Source of the DNA: CAKSEI01 sp964403505
GTDB taxonomy: Bacteria; Bacillota; Clostridia; Oscillospirales; CAG-272
DNA: 11,485 bases
Direction: 5' to 3'
Assembly (NCBI GenBank): GCA_964403505.1
Contig: CAYOFP010000032.1
Span: forward strand, 1-11,485
In this document: piece by piece, positions 1-7,600 of the stretch
How the letters are laid out: each line of letters begins with the position of its first letter
Numbering within the stretch: the first letter of the stretch is position 1
The notes under the pieces: model-generated
The model's input: only the letters and a program-made list of their open reading frames with translations
What the model was told of the DNA's origin: nothing
Database searches by the model: none
Position numbers and translations under genes: made by a program

Positions 1-162
1 TTGCGGGGAAAACTTTTTAGACAAAAAGTTTTCCCCGCACCCCTTTCAAAAACCTTTATTAAGGGAATATTTTGGCGACAGAGTGAAAGTTTTTGCGTCG
101 CTTTTTTCAAAAAGCGACCGGGTCAAGGGCGAGGAGCCCTTGTCGCCGTCCGCAGACGGCGA
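1..162 (-). repeat. Dispersed hairpin repeat, copy 1
   Basis: This is a chain of perfect inverted repeats. A 16-bp stem lies at 3-18/23-38 with a 4-nt loop. A 10-bp stem lies at 97-106/109-118, a 7-bp stem at 124-130/136-142, and an 8-bp stem at 143-150/155-162. Read on the minus strand, the segments around the first two stems closely match copy 2 at 2402-2515, which lies in the opposite orientation. A diverged relative is at 11344-11450. In the 16-bp stem, a C-G pair of copy 1 is a T-A pair in copy 2, so the pairing is kept although the bases changed. The element lies just beyond the terminator of the protease-lipoprotein operon. I see no open reading frame in it that looks real. Confidence 0.8.
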
Positions 163-200
163 AACTCTTTTGCCTTCTAAAAGCGCAGGAGTGGGTGAAT

Positions 201-248
201 TTTGCGCGGAGCGCAAAAGAGGGCGAACCCTCGCCGGGGGTTCGCCCT
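201..248 (-). terminator. Terminator of the protease-lipoprotein operon
   Basis: Inverted repeat 221-230/238-247 (10 bp, 7-nt loop) begins about 35 nt after the lipoprotein stop. On the minus strand it is followed by TCTTTT. A second, 7-bp hairpin (201-207/211-217, loop GGA) follows directly. Together they form a good intrinsic terminator for minus-strand transcription. Confidence 0.75.
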
Positions 249-283
249 TGTTTGTCCTTTGATTCATTTTACAGCTTTTGTAA

Positions 284-1030
284 TTATATATCGTCATCGT
301 TGCCGTGCTTCGGCATTCCTTGATAAAGTTCTTCTGCTTTCTGTACATCGCCGGGGAGCCGGTCAAGCGTTATTTCAAAGCTCGGAGAAGCGTAGACCTG
401 CTTTGCTTCTTCATTCATCGATGCCGTTCCCGTTTCCTTTGGTTCGAAAAGTCCTTCTCTTGAGTAAACAACACTGTAAGCCTTTTCGTTTTCGCTGGAC
501 CTTATCTCTTCGTAAGAAAGCATGAAAACGCCTTTTTGCCCTTCGTGAAGGTAAAATTCATTTTTGCTGTCGATGTTTGCTATAATACTGTCTTCTTCAT
601 ATTGAGGATATAATCCCAATTTATTCCATGTTGTTACGATGACGGTGTCGCCTTCCGAAAACAATCCCTTGTACGATTTATCTACCCGCACGGTATATCT
701 CGTTTCCCAAGCGTTGAGAAGGCCTTTCTCATTATAGGGATCCGTATACTTGCTCCCCCCCTCTTCGATTACTTCACCGAGAATAACATCGTCGGATATA
801 TATATCTGATATTCATAATCGGGAGCAGGATAAGAAGTGTGTACCCCGACGACAGCTTCTTCCTCTGTGTTATCTTGTGTCTCTGTGTTATCGATTTTCT
901 CTTGAACATTCTTCGACTCGGGGATATTTTCTTTTATTTCTCTCATATCCTCTGTGTTAGCGCAACTGTTAAATAGCAAGACTAAGCTTATCATTAAACA
1001 AGCTACAGCCATTAATCTGATTCTTTTCAT
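284..1030 (-). CDS. Predicted lipoprotein, downstream partner of a secreted metalloprotease
   Basis: This is a 248-residue protein of unrecognised family. The start at 1030 is chosen because a GAGAGG site lies 8 nt upstream and the N-terminus is a lipoprotein signal: basic MKRIR, a hydrophobic stretch, then Cys23. The lipobox is slightly atypical, with Phe at -3 (LFNSC). The longer open frame extends back into the upstream gene and is not needed. Residues 24-60 are an acidic, low-complexity linker typical of a tether outside the membrane. Residues 72-175 read as a compact beta domain: DVILGEVIEE (81-90), TRYTVRVDKSYKG (110-122), GDTVIVTT (127-134), and EGQKGVFML (163-171). That order of strands resembles small OB-fold or netrin-like bacterial lipoprotein domains; this is pattern resemblance only. 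It lies 31 nt after the protease gene, so co-transcription is likely. A role as protease inhibitor, self-protection factor or chaperone is inference. Confidence 0.8.
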   Translation of the reverse strand: MKRIRLMAVACLMISLVLLFNSCANTEDMREIKENIPESKNVQEKIDNTETQDNTEEEAVVGVHTSYPAPDYEYQIYISDDVILGEVIEEGGSKYTDPYNEKGLLNAWETRYTVRVDKSYKGLFSEGDTVIVTTWNKLGLYPQYEEDSIIANIDSKNEFYLHEGQKGVFMLSYEEIRSSENEKAYSVVYSREGLFEPKETGTASMNEEAKQVYASPSFEITLDRLPGDVQKAEELYQGMPKHGNDDDI

Positions 1031-1061
1031 AATTGTTACCTCTCGTATTGTTGTATATGTG

Positions 1062-1970
1062 TTAATCATATAGAGCTTTTCCATATGTAATGTCATGAGC
1101 TTCAAGCGTTGTTTTTTTCCCCTCGTTCTTGTCCGCATAACCATACATTGTCCACTCGCTTCCCCACGGTTCATAAATATCGCACAAACCGATAACATGA
1201 CCTATCTCGTGAGTTATAACATTGTAAAAATTGTATTTTTCCGGAGTTGTGGAATTCGCCCAAGGCACGTCGGTGTTAACAAAAATGTCGGCCTCAACCA
1301 TTCTTCCCGAAGAAACATAATAACGATAATACGTTACCATCAAAGGTCCGTCTGCTCCAAGTGGCTGTTTTGTGACAACGTTAAACCCGTCGTCTGTTGT
1401 TGAATTCGCATTATTCGTTCCGTTTGAAAGGGGATAAGTATTAACTATCTTCCTCCCTATGTTCAACGAGTTGTTCCAATTCTGACAAGCGTAATATATT
1501 TGTTCTTTGCTTTGCGATGTAAGTCCGTTGTAGAAATGAAACGAAATAGGTTTATCTATCGGTGTATTATGAGCCGCAACATAAATATACAGATGATCCG
1601 ACCAGCGTTTCGTTCCATCTGCCATAATGGCGCATATTGATACCCGGTATTTAGAATCGCTTTCCACGGGCAACGGATAACGTGTTTGTGCAGAAGACCA
1701 ATAATTTGTTGCAATCAATTCTCCCTCGTTGCTGTCGTTGACATCCTCAACATTATAGGCAAATTTTCTGTAAGCAATATTATAATAACTGACATTGCCG
1801 TAGCTTGTGTCCGGTCGAGTCCAAAAAATTTCCACGGTAGCACCGATCTTTTGTTCGCTGTATTGTGCCGGGGAAGTAATCTTCGGTCCGTCCGGGTTGG
1901 CGTTTGAAGCGACACTGAAAATCGCTATCATAAATCCCATGGCAAATAACACTAATAATTTTTTGTACAT
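1062..1970 (-). CDS. Secreted metzincin-type zinc metalloprotease (matrixin-like)
   Basis: This 302-residue exported peptidase is expected to act outside the cell. The start is the Met at 1970, because GGAGG lies 5 nt upstream; an ATG six codons earlier has that site inside the frame. Residues 1-24 are a Sec signal peptide, with likely cleavage after SNA. Residues 28-132 form a fibronectin type III-like beta domain (ITSPAQ at the start, WSDHLYIYV at the end). The catalytic domain follows from about residue 140. It has the zinc site HEIGHVIGLCD (254-264), with H254, H258 and D264 as likely ligands and E255 as catalytic base, and a Met-turn at WTMYG (M275). EADIFVNT (226-233) and the C-terminal AHDITYGKALYD also recall matrixins. 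Asp as third ligand instead of His is known in snapalysin-like enzymes. There is no propeptide with a cysteine switch and no anchor. The first gene of the operon; substrate unknown. Confidence 0.88.
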   Translation of the reverse strand: MYKKLLVLFAMGFMIAIFSVASNANPDGPKITSPAQYSEQKIGATVEIFWTRPDTSYGNVSYYNIAYRKFAYNVEDVNDSNEGELIATNYWSSAQTRYPLPVESDSKYRVSICAIMADGTKRWSDHLYIYVAAHNTPIDKPISFHFYNGLTSQSKEQIYYACQNWNNSLNIGRKIVNTYPLSNGTNNANSTTDDGFNVVTKQPLGADGPLMVTYYRYYVSSGRMVEADIFVNTDVPWANSTTPEKYNFYNVITHEIGHVIGLCDIYEPWGSEWTMYGYADKNEGKKTTLEAHDITYGKALYD

Positions 1971-2169
1971 TTTTTCCTCCAAATTCATAATTATAGTTGT
2001 TGAAAATTAAAAGAACGCATAGTTTCCATGAACACGGGATCTAAGCGTCCTTCTTTTCCAAAGTGTTATTTGCGACTGTGTGGTTTTGGGTGAATCGGGA
2101 ACGACAGATCCCGTGCAGGTGCTCGTCTGAGTTCTGCATCGGTATCACGCCTTTCTAAAGCTTCTTTTC
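1971..2169 (-). promoter_or_regulatory. Long structured 5' leader of the protease operon
   Basis: About 200 nt separate the predicted transcription start from the protease ATG. On the transcript several pairings can be drawn: a 10-bp helix between 2106-2115 and 2033-2042; a hairpin 2085-2089/2058-2062; a hairpin 2134-2138/2114-2118; and a stem 2045-2048 plus 2052-2057 with 2009-2018, split by a 3-nt bulge. The 3' strand of the 10-bp helix lies inside the loop of the last stem, giving a pseudoknot. A local 5-bp hairpin (2096-2100/2109-2113) would compete with the 10-bp helix. I do not recognise a known riboswitch class. Confidence 0.5.
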
Positions 2170-2175
2170 GATATC

Positions 2176-2204
2176 AGTATAGCACTTATTCAAATTTTTG
2201 TCTA
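2176..2204 (-). promoter_or_regulatory. Sigma-A type promoter of the protease operon
   Basis: Minus-strand TAGACA (2199-2204), a 17-bp spacer and TATACT (2176-2181). Transcription should start near 2169 and run through the structured leader into the protease gene. A closer TATAAT at 1990-1995 has no fitting -35. Confidence 0.65.
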
Positions 2205-2401
2205 CGTTTTTTGGAAAAATTGTCAAAGTTACACAAAAAACGCCGTTGTTTTTCAGACAATATGACAAATTATGCCTTAAATGTAATTTTAAACTCGTGT
2301 TTTACTTCTCCATATTACTTATTCTACCACTTATTCAACCGAAAAACAGCTTTTACTTACGAATTTTTGGAATTTATCTGTATAAGGAGGAAACTTTCAG
2401 G
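2205..2401. other. AT-rich spacer with no feature seen
   Basis: About 200 bp of AT-rich sequence lie between the protease promoter and repeat copy 2. An open plus-strand frame starting at 2198 crosses this spacer, the repeat and the rny terminator, and then runs antisense inside rny. Its composition and placement argue against a real gene. A GGAGG at 2386-2390 has no start codon at a useful distance. Confidence 0.5.
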
Positions 2402-2515
2402 GAAAAAGCGACGCAAAAACTTTATATAACTTCCCGGCGCAAGACGAGTCTTGCGCATATAAAAGTTTTTGAAAGGGGCGTGGGGAAAACTTTTTATCTA
2501 AAAAGTTTTCCCCAC
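2402..2515 (+). repeat. Dispersed hairpin repeat, copy 2
   Basis: The ends match copy 1 read on the minus strand: a GCGACGCAAAAACTTT-type block, a GTTTTTGAAAGGGG block and a 16-bp hairpin (2480-2495/2500-2515, loop ATCT). The centre differs, holding a perfect 9-bp hairpin (2437-2445/2448-2456, loop GA) instead of the corresponding sequence of copy 1. The copy lies just downstream of the rny terminator. Confidence 0.8.
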
Positions 2516-2536
2516 AAAAACCATCCCACAACTCAA

Positions 2537-2564
2537 AATCCGCCATCCTTTCGGACGGCGGATT
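2537..2564 (-). terminator. Terminator of rny
   Basis: Stem 2537-2548/2553-2564 with a 4-nt loop, about 50 nt after the rny stop. The one non-Watson-Crick position (2545/2556) is A-C on the plus strand but a G-U wobble in minus-strand RNA. The hairpin is therefore better in the sense direction of rny. It is followed by TTTT. Confidence 0.75.
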
Positions 2565-2611
2565 ATTTCATATATTTATTAAATTCATTTGAGCTTTATA
2601 TAAAATATATG

Positions 2612-4159
2612 TTATTTCGCAAAGTCTATCGCACGGCTTTCTCTTATCACGTGGATCTTTATCTGACCCGGATATTTGAGCTCGTCCTCGATGCGCTTTA
2701 CGATATCGTGTGCGACTATCGTCATTTTATCGTCGCTGATCTGTTCCGGTTTGACCATGATTCTTACCTCACGGCCTGCCTGGATGGCAAATGACTTGTC
2801 GACTCCCTCGATGCTGTTAGCAATTTCCTCTAACTTCTGGAGTCGCTTGATGTAGTTTTCGATGTTCTCACGTCTTGCGCCCGGCCGTGCCGCTGATATA
2901 GCGTCGGCGGCCTGAACGACCTGAGCGATGAGCGTTTTACATTCCACGTCGCCGTGGTGCGCTTCTATTGCGTGGATGACCTGCTTGTCTTCCTTGTATT
3001 TCTTTGCGAGGTCGACTCCGATCTGTACGTGGCTTCCCTCGACCTCCTGGGTCAGAGCCTTGCCGATATCGTGGAGCAGTCCTGCACGTTTTGCGGTGTT
3101 GCTGTCAGCGCCGAGCTCATCTGCGAGCATGCCGGCGATGAACGCCACCTCAATGGAATGATCGAGAACGTTCTGTCCGTAGCTTGTACGGTATTTCAAC
3201 CGTCCTAAGATCTTCACAAGTTCATGATTGATACCGTGGATGCCGGTTTCGAATGTTGCTTTTTCGCCTGCTTTTTTGATCGAGGTCTCGATCTCCTTTT
3301 TGGCCTTTTCGACGGTCTCCTCGATGCGTGCCGGATGAATACGGCCGTCGGATATGAGTTTTTCGAGTGCGAGACGTGCGGTCTCTCTTCTCACGGGGTC
3401 GAAACTCGACAGCGTGATCGCCTCGGGCGTGTCGTCGATGATGAGGTCACACCCCGTCATCTGCTCGATGGTTCTGATGTTTCTGCCCTCACGTCCGATG
3501 ATACGGCCCTTCATGTCGTCGCTCGGCAGAGCTACGACGGATACTGTCGCCTCGGAAACGTGATCGGCGGCACAGCGTTGGATGGCTGTCGCGATGATCT
3601 CGTGCGCCTTCTGGTCGGCGTCTTCTTTGAGCTGAGCCTCGAATTCCGACATGCGGAGTGCGGTCTCATGCTCGAGTTCCTCGTTGATTTCGGCGAGGAG
3701 CTCAGCTTTTGCCTGTTCAACAGTCAGTCCGGATATCTCCTCGAGTTTGAGCAGTTCTTTTTCCTTTAGCTCTTCGAGCTCTTTTTGTTTTTCCTCGGTC
3801 TTCCGCAGTTTTGCGGAAAGAGCTTCTTCTTTCTTTTCAAAGGCCTCGTACTTGTGCTCTATCGCTTCTTCCCGCTGCATGGAGCGCTTCTCGAGTCTGG
3901 AGACTTCATTTCTGCGTTCCTTTAGCTCGCGTTCCGCCTCGTTGCGTGCACGGATTATCTCTTCCTTTGCCTCGACCAAAGCTTCCTTTTTCTTGCTTTC
4001 GGCAATTCTTTCGCCGTCGGCAATGATGGATTTCGCTTTCTCTTCGGCAGAGCCTATCTCGGCTTCGGCGACCTTTTTGCGGTACGCAATGCCGAGGATG
4101 AATCCGATTATCGCGGCAACGAAAAAGCATACGACGCCAGTGATAATGGTTGCAACCAT
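2612..4159 (-). CDS. rny: Ribonuclease Y
   Basis: Membrane-anchored endoribonuclease that starts bulk mRNA decay in Firmicutes; it cuts single-stranded RNA and works with degradosome partners. At 515 residues it matches the usual length of about 520. Residues 4-26 are one N-terminal membrane segment. Residues 30-200 are a long charged coiled coil rich in Glu, Lys and Arg. A KH RNA-binding domain follows, with GRIIGREGRNIR at 218-229. The HD metal-dependent phosphodiesterase domain has DH (333-334), the LLHDIGK motif (H363, D364), HH (401-402) and D419, all intact. The C-terminal part (about 440-515) matches the conserved tail of the family. The start is supported by GGAGG 8 nt upstream. It is monocistronic here, with its own consensus promoter and terminator. 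A hypothetical-protein operon ends just upstream; no functional link is evident. Confidence 0.97.
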   Translation of the reverse strand: MVATIITGVVCFFVAAIIGFILGIAYRKKVAEAEIGSAEEKAKSIIADGERIAESKKKEALVEAKEEIIRARNEAERELKERRNEVSRLEKRSMQREEAIEHKYEAFEKKEEALSAKLRKTEEKQKELEELKEKELLKLEEISGLTVEQAKAELLAEINEELEHETALRMSEFEAQLKEDADQKAHEIIATAIQRCAADHVSEATVSVVALPSDDMKGRIIGREGRNIRTIEQMTGCDLIIDDTPEAITLSSFDPVRRETARLALEKLISDGRIHPARIEETVEKAKKEIETSIKKAGEKATFETGIHGINHELVKILGRLKYRTSYGQNVLDHSIEVAFIAGMLADELGADSNTAKRAGLLHDIGKALTQEVEGSHVQIGVDLAKKYKEDKQVIHAIEAHHGDVECKTLIAQVVQAADAISAARPGARRENIENYIKRLQKLEEIANSIEGVDKSFAIQAGREVRIMVKPEQISDDKMTIVAHDIVKRIEDELKYPGQIKIHVIRESRAIDFAK

Positions 4160-4224
4160 TGATGCACCTCCTTATTCAGTTTTCAAAAAATTGTAAGTGT
4201 TTTGCGATATATGATCTCTGTGTC

Positions 4225-4298
4225 ATGCGGATTTTGCCGCATTGCTATATATACATATATACATCATTAATTATATAATTTTTTTACTTTTTTGTCAA
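4225..4298 (-). promoter_or_regulatory. Consensus promoter and short leader hairpin of rny
   Basis: Minus-strand TTGACA (4293-4298), a 17-bp spacer and TATAAT (4270-4275): both hexamers are perfect consensus for sigma A. Transcription should start near 4263. The leader of about 100 nt holds a 6-bp hairpin (4225-4230/4237-4242) and ends in GGAGG before the ATG. A strong constitutive promoter fits a core RNA-decay gene. Confidence 0.85.
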
Positions 4299-4310
4299 GT
4301 ACAAAGACAT

Positions 4311-4353
4311 AAAAAACAGATGCCGGACTCGCATTGCTGAGTCAGCATCTGTT
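4311..4353 (-). terminator. Terminator of the beta-helix operon
   Basis: Stem 4315-4323/4345-4353 (9 bp) continues into an inner 5-bp stem (4326-4330/4339-4343) after a small internal loop. On the minus strand the hairpin is followed by a run of T. It lies 16 nt after the stop of the 48-residue gene and just before the rny promoter, so it separates the two units. Confidence 0.85.
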
Positions 4354-4368
4354 GTTTTCCCTTAGATA

Positions 4369-4515
4369 TCAGAATTCATCGGGGAGGGTCTCTCCCTCTG
4401 TTTCTCCCGGGATAGACTTGTCATAATCGATGACCTCTGTCGAGAGAATATCCATTATGTCGTCGCTCGTGAGAAGAAAGGTTTTCATATTCGGTTCTTC
4501 AAAAGTTTTTTTCAT
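4369..4515 (-). CDS. Small 48-residue protein, MKKxFExP type
   Basis: The start at 4515 is chosen because GGAGT lies 9 nt upstream; the frame is open further back but runs through hairpins of the gap. The peptide begins MKKTFEEPNMKTFLLTSDDIMD and ends in an acidic tail (GETEGETLPDEF). Short proteins with an MKK-aromatic-x-x-P start and a DDI/DII motif near residue 20 are, from memory, common in Clostridia and are usually annotated as hypothetical. The role is unknown; a RiPP-like precursor is one possibility, but no modification gene or clear leader-core border is visible. There is no signal peptide and no cysteine. It lies 122 nt after the beta-helix gene and ahead of the shared terminator, so the two are probably co-transcribed. 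Confidence 0.7.
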   Translation of the reverse strand: MKKTFEEPNMKTFLLTSDDIMDILSTEVIDYDKSIPGETEGETLPDEF

Positions 4516-4548
4516 GATTTTACACTCCTTTGCTATGCCTTTTGATTG

Positions 4549-4594
4549 CCCCAACATCCCATAGCGGGATGTTGGGGAGTCCCCCTGCGGGGGA
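4549..4594. repeat. Two adjacent perfect hairpins in an intergenic gap
   Basis: A 12-bp stem with no mismatch (4549-4560/4566-4577, 5-nt loop) is followed by a 6-bp stem (4580-4585/4589-4594, 3-nt loop TGC). They lie between the beta-helix gene and the 48-residue gene. No T-run follows on either strand, so a simple terminator is unlikely. An mRNA-stabilising or attenuating role, or a palindromic repetitive element, are the alternatives. Confidence 0.75.
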
Positions 4595-4637
4595 TACACG
4601 GCAATACTTCCTGGAAATCAGTAATGCAGGCTACTGC

Positions 4638-7600
4638 TTACTGAACAGTCCAAGTGCCGTTGCCGTTGTCTGTTACAGAGCTGATTGTAGTATCAACGTA
4701 AGCGGTGGGATCATTTGTGAATGTACCGCCATTGATGTGGATGGTAGCGACTTTGGAAGAGCCGGTAGAAAAGCTGCCGTTCACGCTACCGCCGTTGATG
4801 GTAATATCCGCCGGACGGTCTCCATCATTATAGACATATATATCTCCATTGATCGTGCCGTCGTTGAGCGTTATATGCCCGTCCTCGTAATAATAGGAAG
4901 CTGCGCTGCTAACAAGAGCTTGTGCTTTTCCGGTGATTACGGCGCCTCCATCGATAATGATATTGCCGCCGCTGGTGTAGACATATGCGCCATATCCTTC
5001 AGATGTATAGGTACCACCGTTGATAAACGCCCAGCTTCCGTTGCTGACACTCATAGCGGAAGCAGTCCAAGCAGGATTGGAAGGATTCGTAACTGTGAAG
5101 TCACAGTTGTTGAATTCACCGATTCCGCAGTTCAAATCAATGCATGCGCCGCCTGCGGAAACGATGGTGGTATCTGTGAAGCTGATGTTTGGTTTATCAT
5201 AATCAACGGGAATTGAGCTGAAATAAAAGGCGCTGAACGATTTTCCATTTACTGTTTCGGTCGAGGTAAAGTGTCCGCCGTTGACGGTAAGAGTCGTACC
5301 GACATTATAGGCATCAAATATCCAACGGTTTGTCGTAGCGGTTACATTGTTGAGTTCCACCGCCACATTGTCGTCACGAATCTTGAACAGAGCACCATTG
5401 TTTGTATTAGCGGTATAAGTACCGCCGTTAACCACCAGCTTGGATCCGGCAGAACCGACTCTCATATCCACGATACCGTAGGTCTCGCCGTCAGCGTCGG
5501 AGGAGGCGCAAATGCCGCTGCCCTCTTTGGTGCCGTCGATCGTCAGCGTCACATTGGGCTCGGTCACAAAGAAGACACGACCGGCGCAGACATCGTTTGT
5601 AAGGGTCTTTCCGTTAAGATCAAGGGTGATATCCCTGGTAATACTGATGATTTCACTGATTTCCATGTCCTCCGTCAGCACCACATTTTGAGTTCCTTCA
5701 CTGAGAGCTGCCTTCAGATCCTCCACGGTGGCGACCGGTGTCGCATCACCATAAGGATTACTTTCGGCAATATAAGCTTTTGCAGCCTTGCAGTATGCGA
5801 GCATACCGGAGAATATATCTACCATGCTTGCGTATCTCGGATTTTCGCTTACGAGCTTCGCTGTTGCAGGGATGCTGTCGTATGCAACGTTGCTTACCTT
5901 ATTTCCGTTTTCGAATACTGCCACCGTGAGCTGTACGTCAAACTCTGTCGGGTCAAGACCCTCAAAGATTGCGCTGTACTGTCCGTTTCCGCGGGACTTG
6001 AAGGCGGATGCGGGGATCTTTGCGAGCTTTCCGTTGTATTTGACCTGTACTTCGAGCGCCGATACGTCAACGTCGTCTGCAACGGTAAAGTAGAACTGGA
6101 AGCCTGTCTTATCCGAACTCATAAGAAGCTGTGAAGCGTCGAATGTGACAGTTGCGCTTGCGTTTGACGATACGCCGCGCTTGAGCGCACCGGAGTATTC
6201 GCTGAAGTCTATATCGAGAATGCTCGTAACAGCCTTTTCCTCTTCGGAGAGCCCTGCGTTTGCAAGGTTATCGGTATTGTGTCCCTTATACTGCTGTACC
6301 GACGCCGTGTAGTTGAGCATGGTATTGAGCAGGGAGATAAGACTTGCGTTTTCTGCATATTCAGGCATTTTCTTGAGCTTTTCTGTGTAGTTGACAAATG
6401 AGAGATCTACGCCTTCATCAAGCTCTGTGACTTCTGCATAGAATGTTTCGTCACCGTATGCATACAGACGGATTCTCATATTGTCGGCGAGGTAAGCCAT
6501 GGGGATACCGCTGACAGAGAATTTCATAGTCGCCGTGCTTTCGCCCAATATCGCATCTGTTGCAGGAACGACGGTATCGGAGCCGATCTCGATCCATTCG
6601 CCATCGACGAGAACGTCAATGTAAAGTACACACTTGTCCGCTGTATATGCGTCTCCGTATATACCGTCCTCGATGCTGACATTTGCCGACATGGTGCTGC
6701 CGACTGTAAAGCTGATGTTAGTAAAGTTGACGCGGGGCTCGGGCAGAGGAGCTTTCACAATTACGCCTTCCTCATCTGCTTCGAAACCCTCTGCAATGAC
6801 AGCGGCGGTTTTTTCTGCTTTGCCTACTACCGTGCCGGATATATATTTACCGTTCTCGTCTTTTTCGCCGTCAATGACAAATACGTTATTGCCGACGTCT
6901 GAGGTAACGTTTTCAACGGTAGCGCCGTTTATATATTCGCAGTTGTTTATCTCGATAACACTGTCGGCACCTGCTGTACCGAGGAAATATCCATTCTCAA
7001 AGGTGCAGTTGTTTACTACTGCGTCGCCGTATAGATTGACGCAATAATAATGGTTGCAAATACCGTTTTCGTAGAATGTGCATCCGTCAAAAGTCACATC
7101 GTTTGCGGCGCTTGTGACACAAAACGTTGCAATATCGCAGTCCTTTACGGTAAGGGTGCATGTCTTGCCCGCTCCGTCTTCGGGAGAGTTGTGGAAGCCG
7201 TATCTTACAGTATTGAACGTGCATCCCTCCAAAAGCATCTCGCCTGTGACGACGGAATAGTACAGACCTTCATAACCGTTGAAGACACAATCCTTAAATG
7301 TGAAGTTCGAGCCGCGAGCCTGAACTTTACAACGGAATTCACATCCCTCGAAATTGATATTGTCGCATTTATAATAAGTGGTAATAACAGAATCGTCCAC
7401 CCCGAAGATAACATTCTTTATCGTCAGGTCGTTTGCATTTGTGAACACCATTCCTTCTTTATTTTTCTCTGCGATCTTTATCTCGGGATTTTTGCCGTCC
7501 TGCGGAACGCCCTCAATGGTGATTCCGTTTTTATCGAGGAAGGGAAGCTCGACTGTTTCGGCGATAAGATAGATCGTATCTCCGCTCTGTGCAAGTGCGT

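Noticed and set aside
1..248. CRISPR-like array because of successive palindromes
   Set aside because: The hairpins differ in sequence and spacing. There are no identical direct repeats separated by uniform spacers and no cas genes.
2198..2794. Plus-strand open frame of 198 residues
   Set aside because: It crosses hairpin repeat copy 2 and the rny terminator and ends antisense inside rny. It has no ribosome binding site and no domain pattern.
3651..4196. Long plus-strand frames antisense to rny, Ser/Phe-rich
   Set aside because: These are mirror images of the Glu/Lys/Arg-rich coiled coil of RNase Y; the composition follows from the opposite strand.
5271..6134. Plus-strand frame of 287 residues antisense to the beta-helix gene
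   Set aside because: The minus-strand gene is strongly supported by signal peptide, ribosome binding site and repeats. The antisense frame has no ribosome binding site and no recognisable domain.
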